NCBI RefSeq assembly: GCF_026239735.1
Contig: NZ_JAPIVT010000022.1
Location: 1 to 64,000 of the forward strand
DNA: 64,000 bases
Reading direction: 5' to 3'
Origin: Pedobacter sp. MC2016-05
GTDB lineage: Bacteria; Bacteroidota; Bacteroidia; Sphingobacteriales; Sphingobacteriaceae
A model generated the notes under the pieces. That model did no database searches. It saw nothing but the letters and a program-made list of their open reading frames with translations, and was not told the origin of the DNA. This document shows positions 34,529 through 44,239 of the stretch, piece by piece (within the stretch, counting starts at the first letter, position 1; the number at the start of each line of letters is the position of its first letter). Made by a program: the position numbers and the translations under genes.

Positions 34529-35464
34529 TTATTGCTTTAATAATTTTTCGAGTTCTTTTTGTTTTATAGTGAGGATGGTTCCGTGCCTCAAACCTTTCGG
34601 TAGTAAAATTTTGTCCGAAACATCAGTCCAGTTTTTTAAATTTGACGATAAGATGGCGCCATATTGATGATCGCGATACTTATCAAAATAAACAAGCCAT
34701 TCGTTGCCTACTTTGATTGCCGTTGGCCCTTCAGCCCAGTATTTTCCGGTTATGGCTTGGCTTGCTTCTGAGTAAGGACCAGTCAAATTGTCGGCAGTTG
34801 CAATTTTGATGTTTTTTTGAGCAGGTTCGCGGGTTTCATCTTTCAAAAACATGATAAATTTTCCCTTATCCTTCACAATGGTTGCATCGATTACGTTAAA
34901 ACCTGGCTCATAAAGAAGTTTTGTTTCCGAATAGGTTTTGAAATCTTTAGTGCTTACAAAATAAATTCTGTGATTATAACCATCTTCTAAGCTCGAAGCT
35001 GTTTCATTAAATTTCCCTGTTAGGGTACTTGCCCAATAAATGATATAGGTTTTAGTAGTTTTGTCATACGTAATTTCGGGTGCCCAGGTATTTCTAGTTC
35101 CTTCTTGTTTAGCCATAACAGGTAAAAATTGTTGTTCGCTCCAATGAATTAAATCTTTTGAGCTTGCATATCCAATTCCTTTATCTTTCCAGCTTACTGT
35201 CCAAACCATGTGAAATAAACCATCTGCGCCACGAATAATGCATGGGTCTCTCATCAATTGATCTTTACTTACTGTTGGTTTTAAAAAAGAAGAATCATTT
35301 TTTAGGGCAGTCCATTGGTAAGCATTTTTACTGTAGGCTAAGTGTAGACCATCTTTACCATTGTTTTTAAAATAGGCAAAGAGATATACCTCGTTATTTG
35401 ATTGTGCAAGGAGGTTGGAGGCGCAAAAAATCACTGCTGCCAAAAGGATATATATCTTCTTCAT
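34529..35464 (-). CDS. Secreted GH43-like beta-propeller enzyme
   Basis: A 311-residue exported protein (signal ending NLLAQ). It resembles five-bladed beta-propeller hydrolases of the GH43 clan: QLMRDPCIIRGADGLFHMV, NTWAPEITYDKTTKTYII, FNVIDATIVKDKGKFIMF and YWAEGPTAIKVGNEWLVYF repeat the blade pattern. Plausible acidic residues are Asp in MRDP, Asp in IDAT and Glu in AEGP. It is not a close match to the standard GH43 signature, so specificity is less certain than for its neighbour; an arabinosidase or galactosidase acting on pectin side chains is likely from context. It lies between the GH51 and GH43 genes with gaps of 12 and 1 bp. Confidence 0.78.
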   Translation of the reverse strand: MKKIYILLAAVIFCASNLLAQSNNEVYLFAYFKNNGKDGLHLAYSKNAYQWTALKNDSSFLKPTVSKDQLMRDPCIIRGADGLFHMVWTVSWKDKGIGYASSKDLIHWSEQQFLPVMAKQEGTRNTWAPEITYDKTTKTYIIYWASTLTGKFNETASSLEDGYNHRIYFVSTKDFKTYSETKLLYEPGFNVIDATIVKDKGKFIMFLKDETREPAQKNIKIATADNLTGPYSEASQAITGKYWAEGPTAIKVGNEWLVYFDKYRDHQYGAILSSNLKNWTDVSDKILLPKGLRHGTILTIKQKELEKLLKQ

Positions 35465-35476
35465 ATTGATGCCGGT

Positions 35477-37018
35477 TTATTTCAGCTCAAGCACAACCAC
35501 AGATTGGGCGGGGATATCTACTTTCAATGCTTTTCCTGATTTTTTTGCGCCATTAAATTTTGCGTTGTGTATTTTATTTGGATTAGAAAAAGTGTTGATA
35601 TCCGTTAGTTTCGCCGAAGTAAGAATTTGGCCTGTTACTGTTTTCCATTCCAAATCACCTAAATCTGTATTGATAGAGATTTTATTTTTCGGATCGAGAT
35701 TTACCAGCGAAACGTGAATGGCTCCGGTTGAATCCTGCGAAGCAGAAACATTTAATGCTGGAATTTTTTGATCACCCATTACATAATCCGGACTAGTAAA
35801 ATTTATAGGAAGGTACTTAGCATCCATGTGTACTTTAAATAAGTCGAAAACATGATAGGTAGGAGTAAGCAGCATTTTATCTTTTTCTGTCAAAATCATG
35901 GCCTGCAAAACATTTACGGTTTGCGCTAAATTTGCCATTCGCACCCGGTCAGAATGGTTATTGAAAATATTTAAGGTTATGCCTGCAATTAGCGCATCAC
36001 GTAAGCTATTCTGTTGGTAAAGAAAGCCCGGATTGGTTCCCGGTTCTACATCAGTCCAAATTCCCCACTCATCAACAATCAAAGCAACTTTTTTCTTGGG
36101 GTCATACTTGTCCATAATTTCCGAATGTTTAGTCACAATCTCTTCCATGCGAATACAATTCTTCATCGTATTGAAGTATTGTGCCTCATCGAATTTTGTT
36201 GCCGATCCTTTTACGCCCCAGTTCCCTGTTGGGATGGTATAATAATGGAGTGTTAAGCCCCACATTCTATTTGGACCAATGTTTTTCATGCAGGTTTCCG
36301 TCCAACGGTAATCTTCTGCATTAGCACCACTGGCAATTCTTTTCAACGGAGCACCAGGATAATCACGGGCATAAGTAGCATATCGACGGTATAAATCGCT
36401 GTAGTAATCAGCGGTCATGTTACCGCCACAACCCCAGCTTTCATTTCCTACACCCCAAAATGAAACTTTCCAGGGTTTATCCATTCCGTTTTGTTTTCTA
36501 ATTGCCGTCATCGGGCTAGCACCATCGAAATTAAGATATTCTACCCATTTGGCCATTTCCTCAACCGTTCCACTACCCACATTTCCTGCAATGTATGGCT
36601 CGCAGTTTAGCATTTGGCAGAGCTCCAGAAATTCATGTGTGCCAAAACTATTGTCTTCAGTTACACCGCCCCAGTTGGTGTTAACCATTTTCGGACGCTC
36701 ATTTCGTGGTCCAATACCATCTCTCCAATGGTATTCATCGGCAAAACAACCACCTGGCCAACGTAGATTAGGTACATTGATTTTTTTTAAAGCCGCTACC
36801 ACATCCAATCTTATTCTACCTTTATTTGGGATAGGGGAATTTTCATCTACCCAAAATCCATCGTAAATACATCTCCCTAAATGTTCGGAAAAATGACCAT
36901 AGATATGTTTGCTAACGATTTGATTGCCAGCAGGCTTAACGGTTAATAATGTTTCGTTTTGTGCATTTGCAAAATAGGTAATGCAAAGCATTACGAAGGA
37001 GAGCATTAGTTTCTTCAT
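35477..37018 (-). CDS. Secreted GH51 alpha-L-arabinofuranosidase
   Basis: A 513-residue exported enzyme (signal ending FANAQ). It matches the compact AbfA-type GH51 layout, a TIM barrel with a C-terminal beta sandwich. Acid/base Glu193 is in VGNESWG and nucleophile Glu317 in VDEWGIW. It releases terminal alpha-L-arabinofuranose from arabinan or arabinan-decorated pectin. It is the second gene of the minus-strand operon, starting 11 bp after the stop of the larger GH51 gene. Two GH51 enzymes of different build in one operon suggest different side-chain linkages or chain lengths. Confidence 0.94.
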   Translation of the reverse strand: MKKLMLSFVMLCITYFANAQNETLLTVKPAGNQIVSKHIYGHFSEHLGRCIYDGFWVDENSPIPNKGRIRLDVVAALKKINVPNLRWPGGCFADEYHWRDGIGPRNERPKMVNTNWGGVTEDNSFGTHEFLELCQMLNCEPYIAGNVGSGTVEEMAKWVEYLNFDGASPMTAIRKQNGMDKPWKVSFWGVGNESWGCGGNMTADYYSDLYRRYATYARDYPGAPLKRIASGANAEDYRWTETCMKNIGPNRMWGLTLHYYTIPTGNWGVKGSATKFDEAQYFNTMKNCIRMEEIVTKHSEIMDKYDPKKKVALIVDEWGIWTDVEPGTNPGFLYQQNSLRDALIAGITLNIFNNHSDRVRMANLAQTVNVLQAMILTEKDKMLLTPTYHVFDLFKVHMDAKYLPINFTSPDYVMGDQKIPALNVSASQDSTGAIHVSLVNLDPKNKISINTDLGDLEWKTVTGQILTSAKLTDINTFSNPNKIHNAKFNGAKKSGKALKVDIPAQSVVVLELK

Positions 37019-37029
37019 GGTTTTGCGTA

Positions 37030-39015
37030 TTAGTTAAATGGGATTTTAATTACGTTGAATGAATTTGGCTTTAGAGAGGTACTCAGCTTTTTGTCTTTTA
37101 TACTGATAGCAGATGTTTTTGGGCTCACAGCAACCGGGTTTTCGAAAGAATTTAATTGATTTAAGTTCTCACTTGCCAATTCATCAATCGTTCCTTTGGT
37201 TTTCAATTTTGTTTTTCCTTCCAGATCGAATATTACGTTTTGGCTTTCTTTGGTATTATTTGCAATCTTAATGATCAGTTCTTTTTTTGTTTTGTCGATT
37301 ACGGATGATGCAAAAAGACCATCTTGTCCGATGATGGTTTTATCGTCGAGTGTGATGGAAACCACATCGGTGCCTTTGTTGGTAGAAAATAGTTTCTGAA
37401 CGTAATAGTCTGGCGTACCATACGAATTTAAATTATCGACCCAAATCATATCTGGTGCCCATTGCCAGCCATCAATATGAGCAAAAAGCGGTGCGTACGA
37501 TGCCATTTGAACTACATCAGCATTGCGTTCTAATCCTGTCATTAATGAAGCCGAGGCCAGTGCGCTTTCCCAGTTATTCCGATTGCTGCCAATTACATTT
37601 TTATCGGCATGAACGGCATATTCCCCAACAAAAATTTTGGTGTCGTTTCTTGGGTAATTATCGTAACGGCCTGCATTTTTCAAAAACCAATCTGCCGGGC
37701 GATAGTAATGCTCATCTATAAAATCGGCTTTATTTTCACGCAGTGAGGTATTGAGTAAATTAAAACGATCGCCATCCGGATCAGTTCCGGAGCTATTAAT
37801 CAATTTAAAATCGGGATATTTTGTCTTGATAGCCTTTGTGAAAATAGCCAGGCGCTCTAAATATTGGGGTCCCCAGTTTTCATTGCCAACTCCCATCATT
37901 TTAAGGTTAAATGGTTTTGGATGACCAAGCTCAGCTCGCTTTTTTCCCCAGATTGTACTCACATCGCCATTTGCAAACTCAATTAAATCAAGTGCATCCT
38001 GAACATAAGGTTGTAGTTCATCTAAAGCCACTACTTCGCCAGTATTAAACTGGCAGGCCATTCCGCAATTTAAAATCGGCAGTGCATCCGATCCGATGTC
38101 TTCAGCCAGCTGGAAATACTCAAAAAATCCCAATCCAAAAGTTTGATAGTAATCTGGCGCAGGGCGATGGGCAAATTCGGTGTTCCAACGGTTAATAAGT
38201 AGTTTCCGCTCTTCAATAGGGCCAATTGTATTTTTCCACTGATAGCGGTTCGCTAAATCAGTACCTTCCACTATGCATCCACCCGGAAAACGGATAAACC
38301 CTGGCTTCATATCTGCCAGCAACTGAACCATATCAGCCCTAAGCCCTTGTTTACGATTTTTCCAGGTATCGCCAGGAAATAGCGAAATCATATCCAAATC
38401 GATATTTCCTTTCCCTTGAAAGATAATCCCGAATTTTGCTTTCGGGTTGGTTTCGGTTGCTAAAAAACTTACCGATTGCTTTTTCCAGTCGCTACCGGTT
38501 GCTTCAGGAATGAAACTACCTTGACCAATAATTTTTCTATTTTCATCCTTCAAAATCAACACCATTTTCACGCCAGGTTGCAACTGACGGTACATCGCTG
38601 AGAAATCATATCGCATTCCTTTTTTAACGCCTATGCCCTTAAAACCCTCATTAATGAGTTCAAAATCATCAGTTAATTTTTTAATCTGAAGATAGCGAGG
38701 ATTCGCTTCATTGGCTTCTTTGCGATTGACAACCAACACTTCACCTTCTCTCTGCTTGTTCCTGTAAATCGACCAGCCCATTAGAGGTTTAGCAAATTCG
38801 AAAGATCTGTTTTTAATTAGTTCCGCGTAAATTCCGCCATCGGCACCAAAATTAATATCCTCGAAAAATACACCCCACATATTGGGCTGAACTTTCGCGA
38901 TGGGTTGATCTAACTTAACTTTGACGATTTTTGACTGTTGTGCATTTAACGGAATAGCAAAAAATGCTGTTAAGCATGTAATTAAAACGCTCTTTACAGG
39001 TGCAATAATTTTCAT
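37030..39015 (-). CDS. Secreted GH51 alpha-L-arabinofuranosidase with N-terminal CBM-like domain
   Basis: A 661-residue exported enzyme from the ATG at 39015, which gives a proper signal peptide (SVLITCLTAFFAIPLNAQ). The frame continues upstream by 40 codons, but that part is AT-rich promoter DNA and is rejected. After about residue 60 comes a jelly-roll domain (INEGFKGIGVKKGMRYDFSA) like CBM4, then the GH51 barrel with acid/base Glu379 (VGNENWG) and nucleophile Glu465 (FVGEYAVHAD), then a beta sandwich. It is the first gene of the minus-strand arabinan operon (GH51, GH51, GH43-like, GH43), diverging from the GH95 operon. Confidence 0.92.
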   Translation of the reverse strand: MKIIAPVKSVLITCLTAFFAIPLNAQQSKIVKVKLDQPIAKVQPNMWGVFFEDINFGADGGIYAELIKNRSFEFAKPLMGWSIYRNKQREGEVLVVNRKEANEANPRYLQIKKLTDDFELINEGFKGIGVKKGMRYDFSAMYRQLQPGVKMVLILKDENRKIIGQGSFIPEATGSDWKKQSVSFLATETNPKAKFGIIFQGKGNIDLDMISLFPGDTWKNRKQGLRADMVQLLADMKPGFIRFPGGCIVEGTDLANRYQWKNTIGPIEERKLLINRWNTEFAHRPAPDYYQTFGLGFFEYFQLAEDIGSDALPILNCGMACQFNTGEVVALDELQPYVQDALDLIEFANGDVSTIWGKKRAELGHPKPFNLKMMGVGNENWGPQYLERLAIFTKAIKTKYPDFKLINSSGTDPDGDRFNLLNTSLRENKADFIDEHYYRPADWFLKNAGRYDNYPRNDTKIFVGEYAVHADKNVIGSNRNNWESALASASLMTGLERNADVVQMASYAPLFAHIDGWQWAPDMIWVDNLNSYGTPDYYVQKLFSTNKGTDVVSITLDDKTIIGQDGLFASSVIDKTKKELIIKIANNTKESQNVIFDLEGKTKLKTKGTIDELASENLNQLNSFENPVAVSPKTSAISIKDKKLSTSLKPNSFNVIKIPFN

Positions 39016-39024
39016 TGTATAATA

Positions 39025-39044
39025 TTTGGTCAGTACTAATTGTA
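39025..39044 (-). promoter_or_regulatory. Candidate operator TTTGGTCAGyACTAATTsTA, copy 2
   Basis: Matches the 25577-25596 sequence at 18 of 20 positions, but in inverted orientation relative to its gene. It lies 10 bp before the GH51 start, so bound protein would block the 5' end or promoter of the arabinan operon. Confidence 0.5.
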
Positions 39045-39261
39045 AATGTAAAGTTTTTAAAATAATAAACGTTAATTGTACGATTATTTTTTTTTTGAAT
39101 AATATTCTACAATATTGCCATGCTTGGTTTTGCATGGTTTGTTCTTATTGCTATCATTGAAAAGATGTATCCCAACGATTAAGTAACATTTATATCGCAA
39201 TTTTAATTTCATACAGCTTTAACGGGTTCAAACCATTACTGTAGCATGTTAACATCAAATT

Positions 39262-39278
39262 GCAGGATACCACAGGAT
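39262..39278 (+). promoter_or_regulatory. Tandem CAGGAT boxes before the GH95 operon
   Basis: GCAGGATAC (39262) and ACAGGATGC (39272) are direct repeats 10 bp apart. A -7-like element TAATTTAG starts at 39288, 16 bp after the second box, and CTAACCAATAT is at 39349-39359. The rest of the 351-bp divergent gap between the GH51 and GH95 genes shows only AT-rich DNA. Confidence 0.6.
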
Positions 39279-39366
39279 GCCAGTTTATAATTTAGTCTCT
39301 AAATTGTCGACTTAAAGGGCGTTTTAAATTTAATTAAGAAGCGCTTTTCTAACCAATATCACTTAT

Positions 39367-41784
39367 ATGAGGTTCCCTTACATCAATCTTTTGTTAATGA
39401 TGATCTGTTTCTGTGCGGTTTCGTATGGGCAGCAGCAAAACTTAAGCAAAACATTATGGTATAAAAATGCGGCAAAAAATTGGGATGAAGCTTTGCCGAT
39501 TGGCAACGGGCGATTAGGCGCCATGGTATTTGGCAGAGTGGAATCAGAACTGATTCAGCTTAACGAAGAAACCCTTTGGACGGGAGGTCCTGTTGATGCC
39601 AACCCGAACCCAGAGGCTATTCAATACCTACCACAAGTGCGGAAATTGCTTTTTGAAGGACAAAACGGGCAGGCCGTAAAGCTGATGAAAAAAATGCAAG
39701 GGCCCAATACCAATATGTATCAGCCTTTGGCAAATCTGTTTTTAAAGCAAAAGCTAAACGGATCTGTCAGCAATTACAAGAGAAGCCTTGATATTTCCTC
39801 GGCCGTTGCAACAACTTTTTTTCAGGTTAATGGCACTGATTTCAAACGCGAAATATTTGCTTCTTTTCCTGATCAGGTAATTGTTATCCGCTTAACTTCC
39901 AGTAAAAAGCAGGCGTTAAATATCAGTTTGGGTTTAGGCGCCGAACTTGATCATGCAGTTAAAATAGAAGGGAATGAAATTATTTTAAAGGGTAAGGCAC
40001 GTATTACATCTGATGAGCGAAGAAATCAAAAACCATTAATATATTCAGATAGTCTTCACCGAAATGGAATGCGTTATCAAACCCGGGTTAAAGTAATTAA
40101 AACAGACGGAAAGCTAAGCGCAGATAGTTTGTTGAATATTACAAATGCCTCCGAAATTCTATTGCTTGTATCTGCAGCAACCAGCTACAATGGCTTTGAT
40201 AAATATCCCGATCAGGATGGGATTAATGAAAATGCAAAGGCATTAGACTATTTGAGTAAAGCAGAGAAAAAACAATATAATTCGCTTAAAACATCGCACA
40301 TTAACGATTATCAGAAATATTTTACCCGCCTTGTACTTTCCATAAATAATACCGGCGACTCTTTATCAAATATACCGACAGATGAGCGTTTGAACCTCTA
40401 TAAAAGCGGGAATACGGATTTCGGTTTGGAAGAACTATATTTTCAGTTTGGAAGATATTTGTTAATTTCTTGTTCGCGTCCGGGTGGTATAGCAGCCAAT
40501 TTGCAGGGGATATGGAATGCCTCTATCCGGCCATCATGGCGAAGCAATTTCACCACCAATATAAATTTACAGATGAATTATTGGCCGGCGGAGGTGACTA
40601 ATTTATCCGAGTTAACAGAGCCGTTGATTACGCAAATTAAACACATGGCTATAAATGGTGAAAAAACAGCTAAAAATTACTATGGCGCAAGAGGATGGGC
40701 CCTGCATCACAATTCTGATATTTGGGCACAAACAAATCCAGTTGGCGAAGGAACAGGCGATCCGAAGTGGGCAAACTGGTCATTGGGAAGCCCATGGATT
40801 TCGCAGCATTTGTACGAACATTATCTTTTTACAGGCGATAAGACATACCTAAGAGAGACGGCATATCCCTTGATGAAAGGTGCCGCACTTTTCTGCCTCG
40901 ATTGGCTTGTAGAAAAAGACGGTTATTTAGTTACAGCTCCTTCCACCTCTCCAGAAAACAGCTATTTATTGCCTGATGGGACCAAAGAGGTTGTAACCAT
41001 CGGCTCAACAATGGATTTGTCGATTATTCGAGATCTGTTTAATAATATGATTGATGCTGCTAAAGTTTTAGGTACTGATCAGGAATTTGCTAATCTTCTA
41101 AAATCAAAACGTGATCGGCTGAGACCCTTGCAAATTGGTAAAAAAGGCAACTTGCAAGAATGGTATGGTGATTTTGAAGATGAAGAACCACAACATCGTC
41201 ATGTTTCTCATCTGTTTGGTTTACATCCAGGAAGAGAAATTTCTCCTTTAATTGATACCATTTATTCTAATGCAGCTATTAAAACTTTAATGGTAAGAGG
41301 AGACGAAGGAACGGGCTGGAGCAAAGCATGGAAAATTAACTTTTGGGCAAGATTACTTGATGGAAACCATGCTTATAAAATGTATCAGGAACTACTTAAA
41401 CATTCTACCTTAAATAATCTTTTTGATACACACCCGCCTTTTCAAATTGATGGTAATTTTGGTGCAACTGCAGGTGTTGCTGAGCTGCTCTTGCAGAGTC
41501 ATCTAGCACAGATACAACTATTGCCTACTTTACCATCTGCCTGGAAACAGGGTTATGTAAAAGGTTTAGTAGCCCGCGGCGGCTTTGTTGTCGATTTATA
41601 CTGGGATAAAGGAAAGTTAATCAAAGCAACTATTTTATCTAAAAAAGGTAATCAATTAAACCTTTTAACCGATGTTAGCCTCCAAGCTGAAAACGCAAGG
41701 CAAACAAGGCGGGGCAAATTGTACTATAATACATTGAAAACGGTTACAGGGAAAGTATATAATTTCACAACTGATTCTAATTAA
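39367..41784 (+). CDS. Secreted GH95 alpha-L-fucosidase/alpha-L-galactosidase
   Basis: An 805-residue exported enzyme (signal ending VSYGQ). The GH95 layout is complete: an N-terminal beta domain (ALPIGNGRLGAMVFG, NEETLWTGG), an (alpha/alpha)6 barrel with INLQMNYWPAEVTNL, STSPEN and FQIDGNFGATAGVAEL, which contain the known catalytic Asn, Glu and Asp, and a C-terminal beta sandwich. GH95 enzymes cleave alpha-1,2-linked fucose or, in some pectin loci, alpha-L-galactose. It opens the operon with the MG2 protein, PL11 and two esterases. Confidence 0.93.
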   Translation: MRFPYINLLLMMICFCAVSYGQQQNLSKTLWYKNAAKNWDEALPIGNGRLGAMVFGRVESELIQLNEETLWTGGPVDANPNPEAIQYLPQVRKLLFEGQNGQAVKLMKKMQGPNTNMYQPLANLFLKQKLNGSVSNYKRSLDISSAVATTFFQVNGTDFKREIFASFPDQVIVIRLTSSKKQALNISLGLGAELDHAVKIEGNEIILKGKARITSDERRNQKPLIYSDSLHRNGMRYQTRVKVIKTDGKLSADSLLNITNASEILLLVSAATSYNGFDKYPDQDGINENAKALDYLSKAEKKQYNSLKTSHINDYQKYFTRLVLSINNTGDSLSNIPTDERLNLYKSGNTDFGLEELYFQFGRYLLISCSRPGGIAANLQGIWNASIRPSWRSNFTTNINLQMNYWPAEVTNLSELTEPLITQIKHMAINGEKTAKNYYGARGWALHHNSDIWAQTNPVGEGTGDPKWANWSLGSPWISQHLYEHYLFTGDKTYLRETAYPLMKGAALFCLDWLVEKDGYLVTAPSTSPENSYLLPDGTKEVVTIGSTMDLSIIRDLFNNMIDAAKVLGTDQEFANLLKSKRDRLRPLQIGKKGNLQEWYGDFEDEEPQHRHVSHLFGLHPGREISPLIDTIYSNAAIKTLMVRGDEGTGWSKAWKINFWARLLDGNHAYKMYQELLKHSTLNNLFDTHPPFQIDGNFGATAGVAELLLQSHLAQIQLLPTLPSAWKQGYVKGLVARGGFVVDLYWDKGKLIKATILSKKGNQLNLLTDVSLQAENARQTRRGKLYYNTLKTVTGKVYNFTTDSN

Positions 41785-41790
41785 GCTCTT

Positions 41791-44214
41791 ATGAAGATCA
41801 AACATATCATTGTTTTTATTGTGGTGAGTTGCTATTCCTGGTTGGGTATGGCACAGGAAAAATCTGTCAAGGCACTTCCAGATGCGAAAACCATGAAATT
41901 ATTCTTTGAAAAGGTTTACCTGCAAACGGACAGGAACTATTTCAGTGCTGGTGAGGATGTTTGGTATAGTGCCTATTTGGTGAACGGAAAAAGCACAAGT
42001 CTTACATCGAGTAGTGCTAATTTATATGTAGAACTTGTTTCTCCCCATTCGGGAATATTAGATAAAAAAACGATTTTATTAAGCAAAGGGTTAGGGAATG
42101 GCGATTTCAAATTACCAGATTCGATGGCTACGGGCTGGTATAACATACGTGCTTACACGAACTGGATGCGGAATTTTGGCAATGAATTCGTATTTCGGAA
42201 AAGTATATATATCACAAACAACCTGAAAGAAAATGCCACTTATGCTACGCGTAGCGCAAACAAAAAACCAATTGGCAGTGGCGAAAGTGAAAATAAGAAG
42301 ACAATCACATTTTTTCCTGAGGGTGGGGCACTTGTTGAGGGTGTAAACAGTTTGGTGGCTTTTAAAACGAATGATGATTTAGGCAACGGTCTTAAAGCAT
42401 CAGGTAGCATCGTTTCTAACAAAGGCGATACAATAACGAGTTTTCAAAGCACGGCTGCAGGAATGGGACTATTTACTTTTACGCCAAAAATAAATGAAAC
42501 CTATCGAGCTGTTGGTTTTTTCGGGAACGAGAAATTTTCGACGACACTTCCAGAAGTGCTTAAAAAAGGTTTGTCGTTACATGTAAGCGCTGATTCGCTC
42601 TACATAAAAGCATCAATTACAGCTAATGAGATGATGTTTAATGAAGTTTCTGGAAAAACCTTATCTGTTGTCGTTAAACATGCAGGAGATAAGATCTACA
42701 CAGGTGCAGTTAAAATGGTTAAGCAAAGTATTTCAGTTTCTATTCCAAGCAAAGGTTTTCCAGCTGGTATTGCGGTAGTTACTTTAGTCGATGATTTAGG
42801 GAAACCGCACTGTGAACGTTTGATTTTTATTTCTGACGAAAAAAAAATATCCTATACCCTTAAACCCAACAAACGGGCTTATCAAGCTCGCGAAAAAGTG
42901 GTACTTAAGGTAAAAGCTACTGATGTTTTCGGCATGCCGGTAAAAACCCATTTCTCATTGGCTGCTGTTGATGGCTTGATTCCAGATGATGGAACTAATA
43001 TTTGCGCCTACCTCTTGCTTCAATCAGAAATTAAAGGCGAGATTAAAAATCCGGATCAATATTTTGATGTTAAAAATCCTTCAGGTTTAAAACAATTGGA
43101 TTTGCTTTTGCTAACACAAGGCTGGCGAGAATATTTATGGCGAAAATTTGCCGATACAGCCATTGCTGTGAGTTATTTACCGGAACCAGCCCTATCAGTA
43201 AAAGGCTTTGTACGAGAAAAAGTCGGTAACAAACCGCTAGCAAATATGAACATCACTTTGTTTGGCTCGGGCTTTACTGGCGACAAGTTATTTACCACCA
43301 CAACAGATCAAAATGGAAATTATTTTATTGATGGACTAAAGTGGTATGGTGATCAACCGATTAAAATTTCTTCGCAGGATGCAAAAGGGAAAAAGGGCGG
43401 CTGGCTTCAAATTGATTCGTCAGCTAAACCTATATCCATCACCTTTAAAAGAGGATTGCAAGATTTTGCGACAAATATTGATGCAGAAATCAGTAAACGC
43501 ATGGATTATAATAGAACTTATAAATTCGGCGATTCGATAACCTTAAATGATATTGAAATTAAGGCAGAGCAAAGCAAAAAGAAAGTAGTACTCTTTAATG
43601 AAACCATGATGACATTTGGCTATCCAGAACAGATTTTCAATATCACTGCTGCCGATTATTCTTTTAACGGCCTCGAACATTTTCTGCTCACTAAGGTTAG
43701 TGGCGCTTACCCTCGCGAAGATATAGATTCAGTAGGATCTGAAGGGATTTCGTTTATTTCAAATGGCAAAAAGATCTCGCCAATAATAAGAGTTAATAAT
43801 CGGGAAGAGCTGGTAGGAGAAAGGCGGGATTATTATAGTTTGAGTATGGATAAAATTAGTCAGGTAAAGGTGCAGCACCTCATTAACAATTCAGGTACCG
43901 ATGTCTATGTGATAAGTCTTAACTTAAAAGATGATGCGCTTGGCGCAACAAATCTTCATTTACTTAACCTCGACTTAACTGGATATTACAACGCAAGAAC
44001 CTTTTATTCTCCCAATTATAGCAATCCTGCAAATAAAAATAAAGATCTGCGAACTACCGTTTTTTGGGCGCCACGAGTAGAAACCAATGCCCAAGGTGAG
44101 GCAAATGTAGTTTTCTACAATGGCGATAATAAAGGAACAATTGTAGTAAAGGCTGATGGAATAACAGAAAAAGGCTCGGCAGTTGCCGCTAAAAGTACAT
44201 ATGTTGTTCAGTAA
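41791..44214 (+). CDS. Secreted MG2/plug-like envelope protein
   Basis: An 807-residue exported protein (signal ending WLGMAQ). Residues about 35-135 form an alpha-2-macroglobulin MG2 domain (KVYLQTDRNYFSAGEDVWYS), followed by further MG-like domains, a carboxypeptidase-regulatory-like domain near residues 470-540 (LSVKGFVREKVGNKPLANMN), and a late plug-like segment (FNGLEHFLLTKVSGAYP). There is no beta-barrel and no thioester motif. Such proteins are widespread in Bacteroidota, and their role is not established. Here the gene lies 6 bp after GH95 and 25 bp before PL11, so it is made with the pectin enzymes and may bind carbohydrate or assist an outer-membrane complex. Confidence 0.78.
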   Translation: MKIKHIIVFIVVSCYSWLGMAQEKSVKALPDAKTMKLFFEKVYLQTDRNYFSAGEDVWYSAYLVNGKSTSLTSSSANLYVELVSPHSGILDKKTILLSKGLGNGDFKLPDSMATGWYNIRAYTNWMRNFGNEFVFRKSIYITNNLKENATYATRSANKKPIGSGESENKKTITFFPEGGALVEGVNSLVAFKTNDDLGNGLKASGSIVSNKGDTITSFQSTAAGMGLFTFTPKINETYRAVGFFGNEKFSTTLPEVLKKGLSLHVSADSLYIKASITANEMMFNEVSGKTLSVVVKHAGDKIYTGAVKMVKQSISVSIPSKGFPAGIAVVTLVDDLGKPHCERLIFISDEKKISYTLKPNKRAYQAREKVVLKVKATDVFGMPVKTHFSLAAVDGLIPDDGTNICAYLLLQSEIKGEIKNPDQYFDVKNPSGLKQLDLLLLTQGWREYLWRKFADTAIAVSYLPEPALSVKGFVREKVGNKPLANMNITLFGSGFTGDKLFTTTTDQNGNYFIDGLKWYGDQPIKISSQDAKGKKGGWLQIDSSAKPISITFKRGLQDFATNIDAEISKRMDYNRTYKFGDSITLNDIEIKAEQSKKKVVLFNETMMTFGYPEQIFNITAADYSFNGLEHFLLTKVSGAYPREDIDSVGSEGISFISNGKKISPIIRVNNREELVGERRDYYSLSMDKISQVKVQHLINNSGTDVYVISLNLKDDALGATNLHLLNLDLTGYYNARTFYSPNYSNPANKNKDLRTTVFWAPRVETNAQGEANVVFYNGDNKGTIVVKADGITEKGSAVAAKSTYVVQ

Positions 44215-44239
44215 AATTAAACCAAACGGAAAGAACTTC

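Noticed and set aside
36417..36866. 149-codon open frame on the plus strand inside the GH51 gene
   Set aside because: It is the antisense shadow of a well-supported enzyme gene and has no recognisable domain.
39016..39135. Forty-codon N-terminal extension of the large GH51 protein
   Set aside because: The extension hides the signal peptide and covers AT-rich promoter DNA with the shared operator; the ATG at 39015 gives a normal signal.
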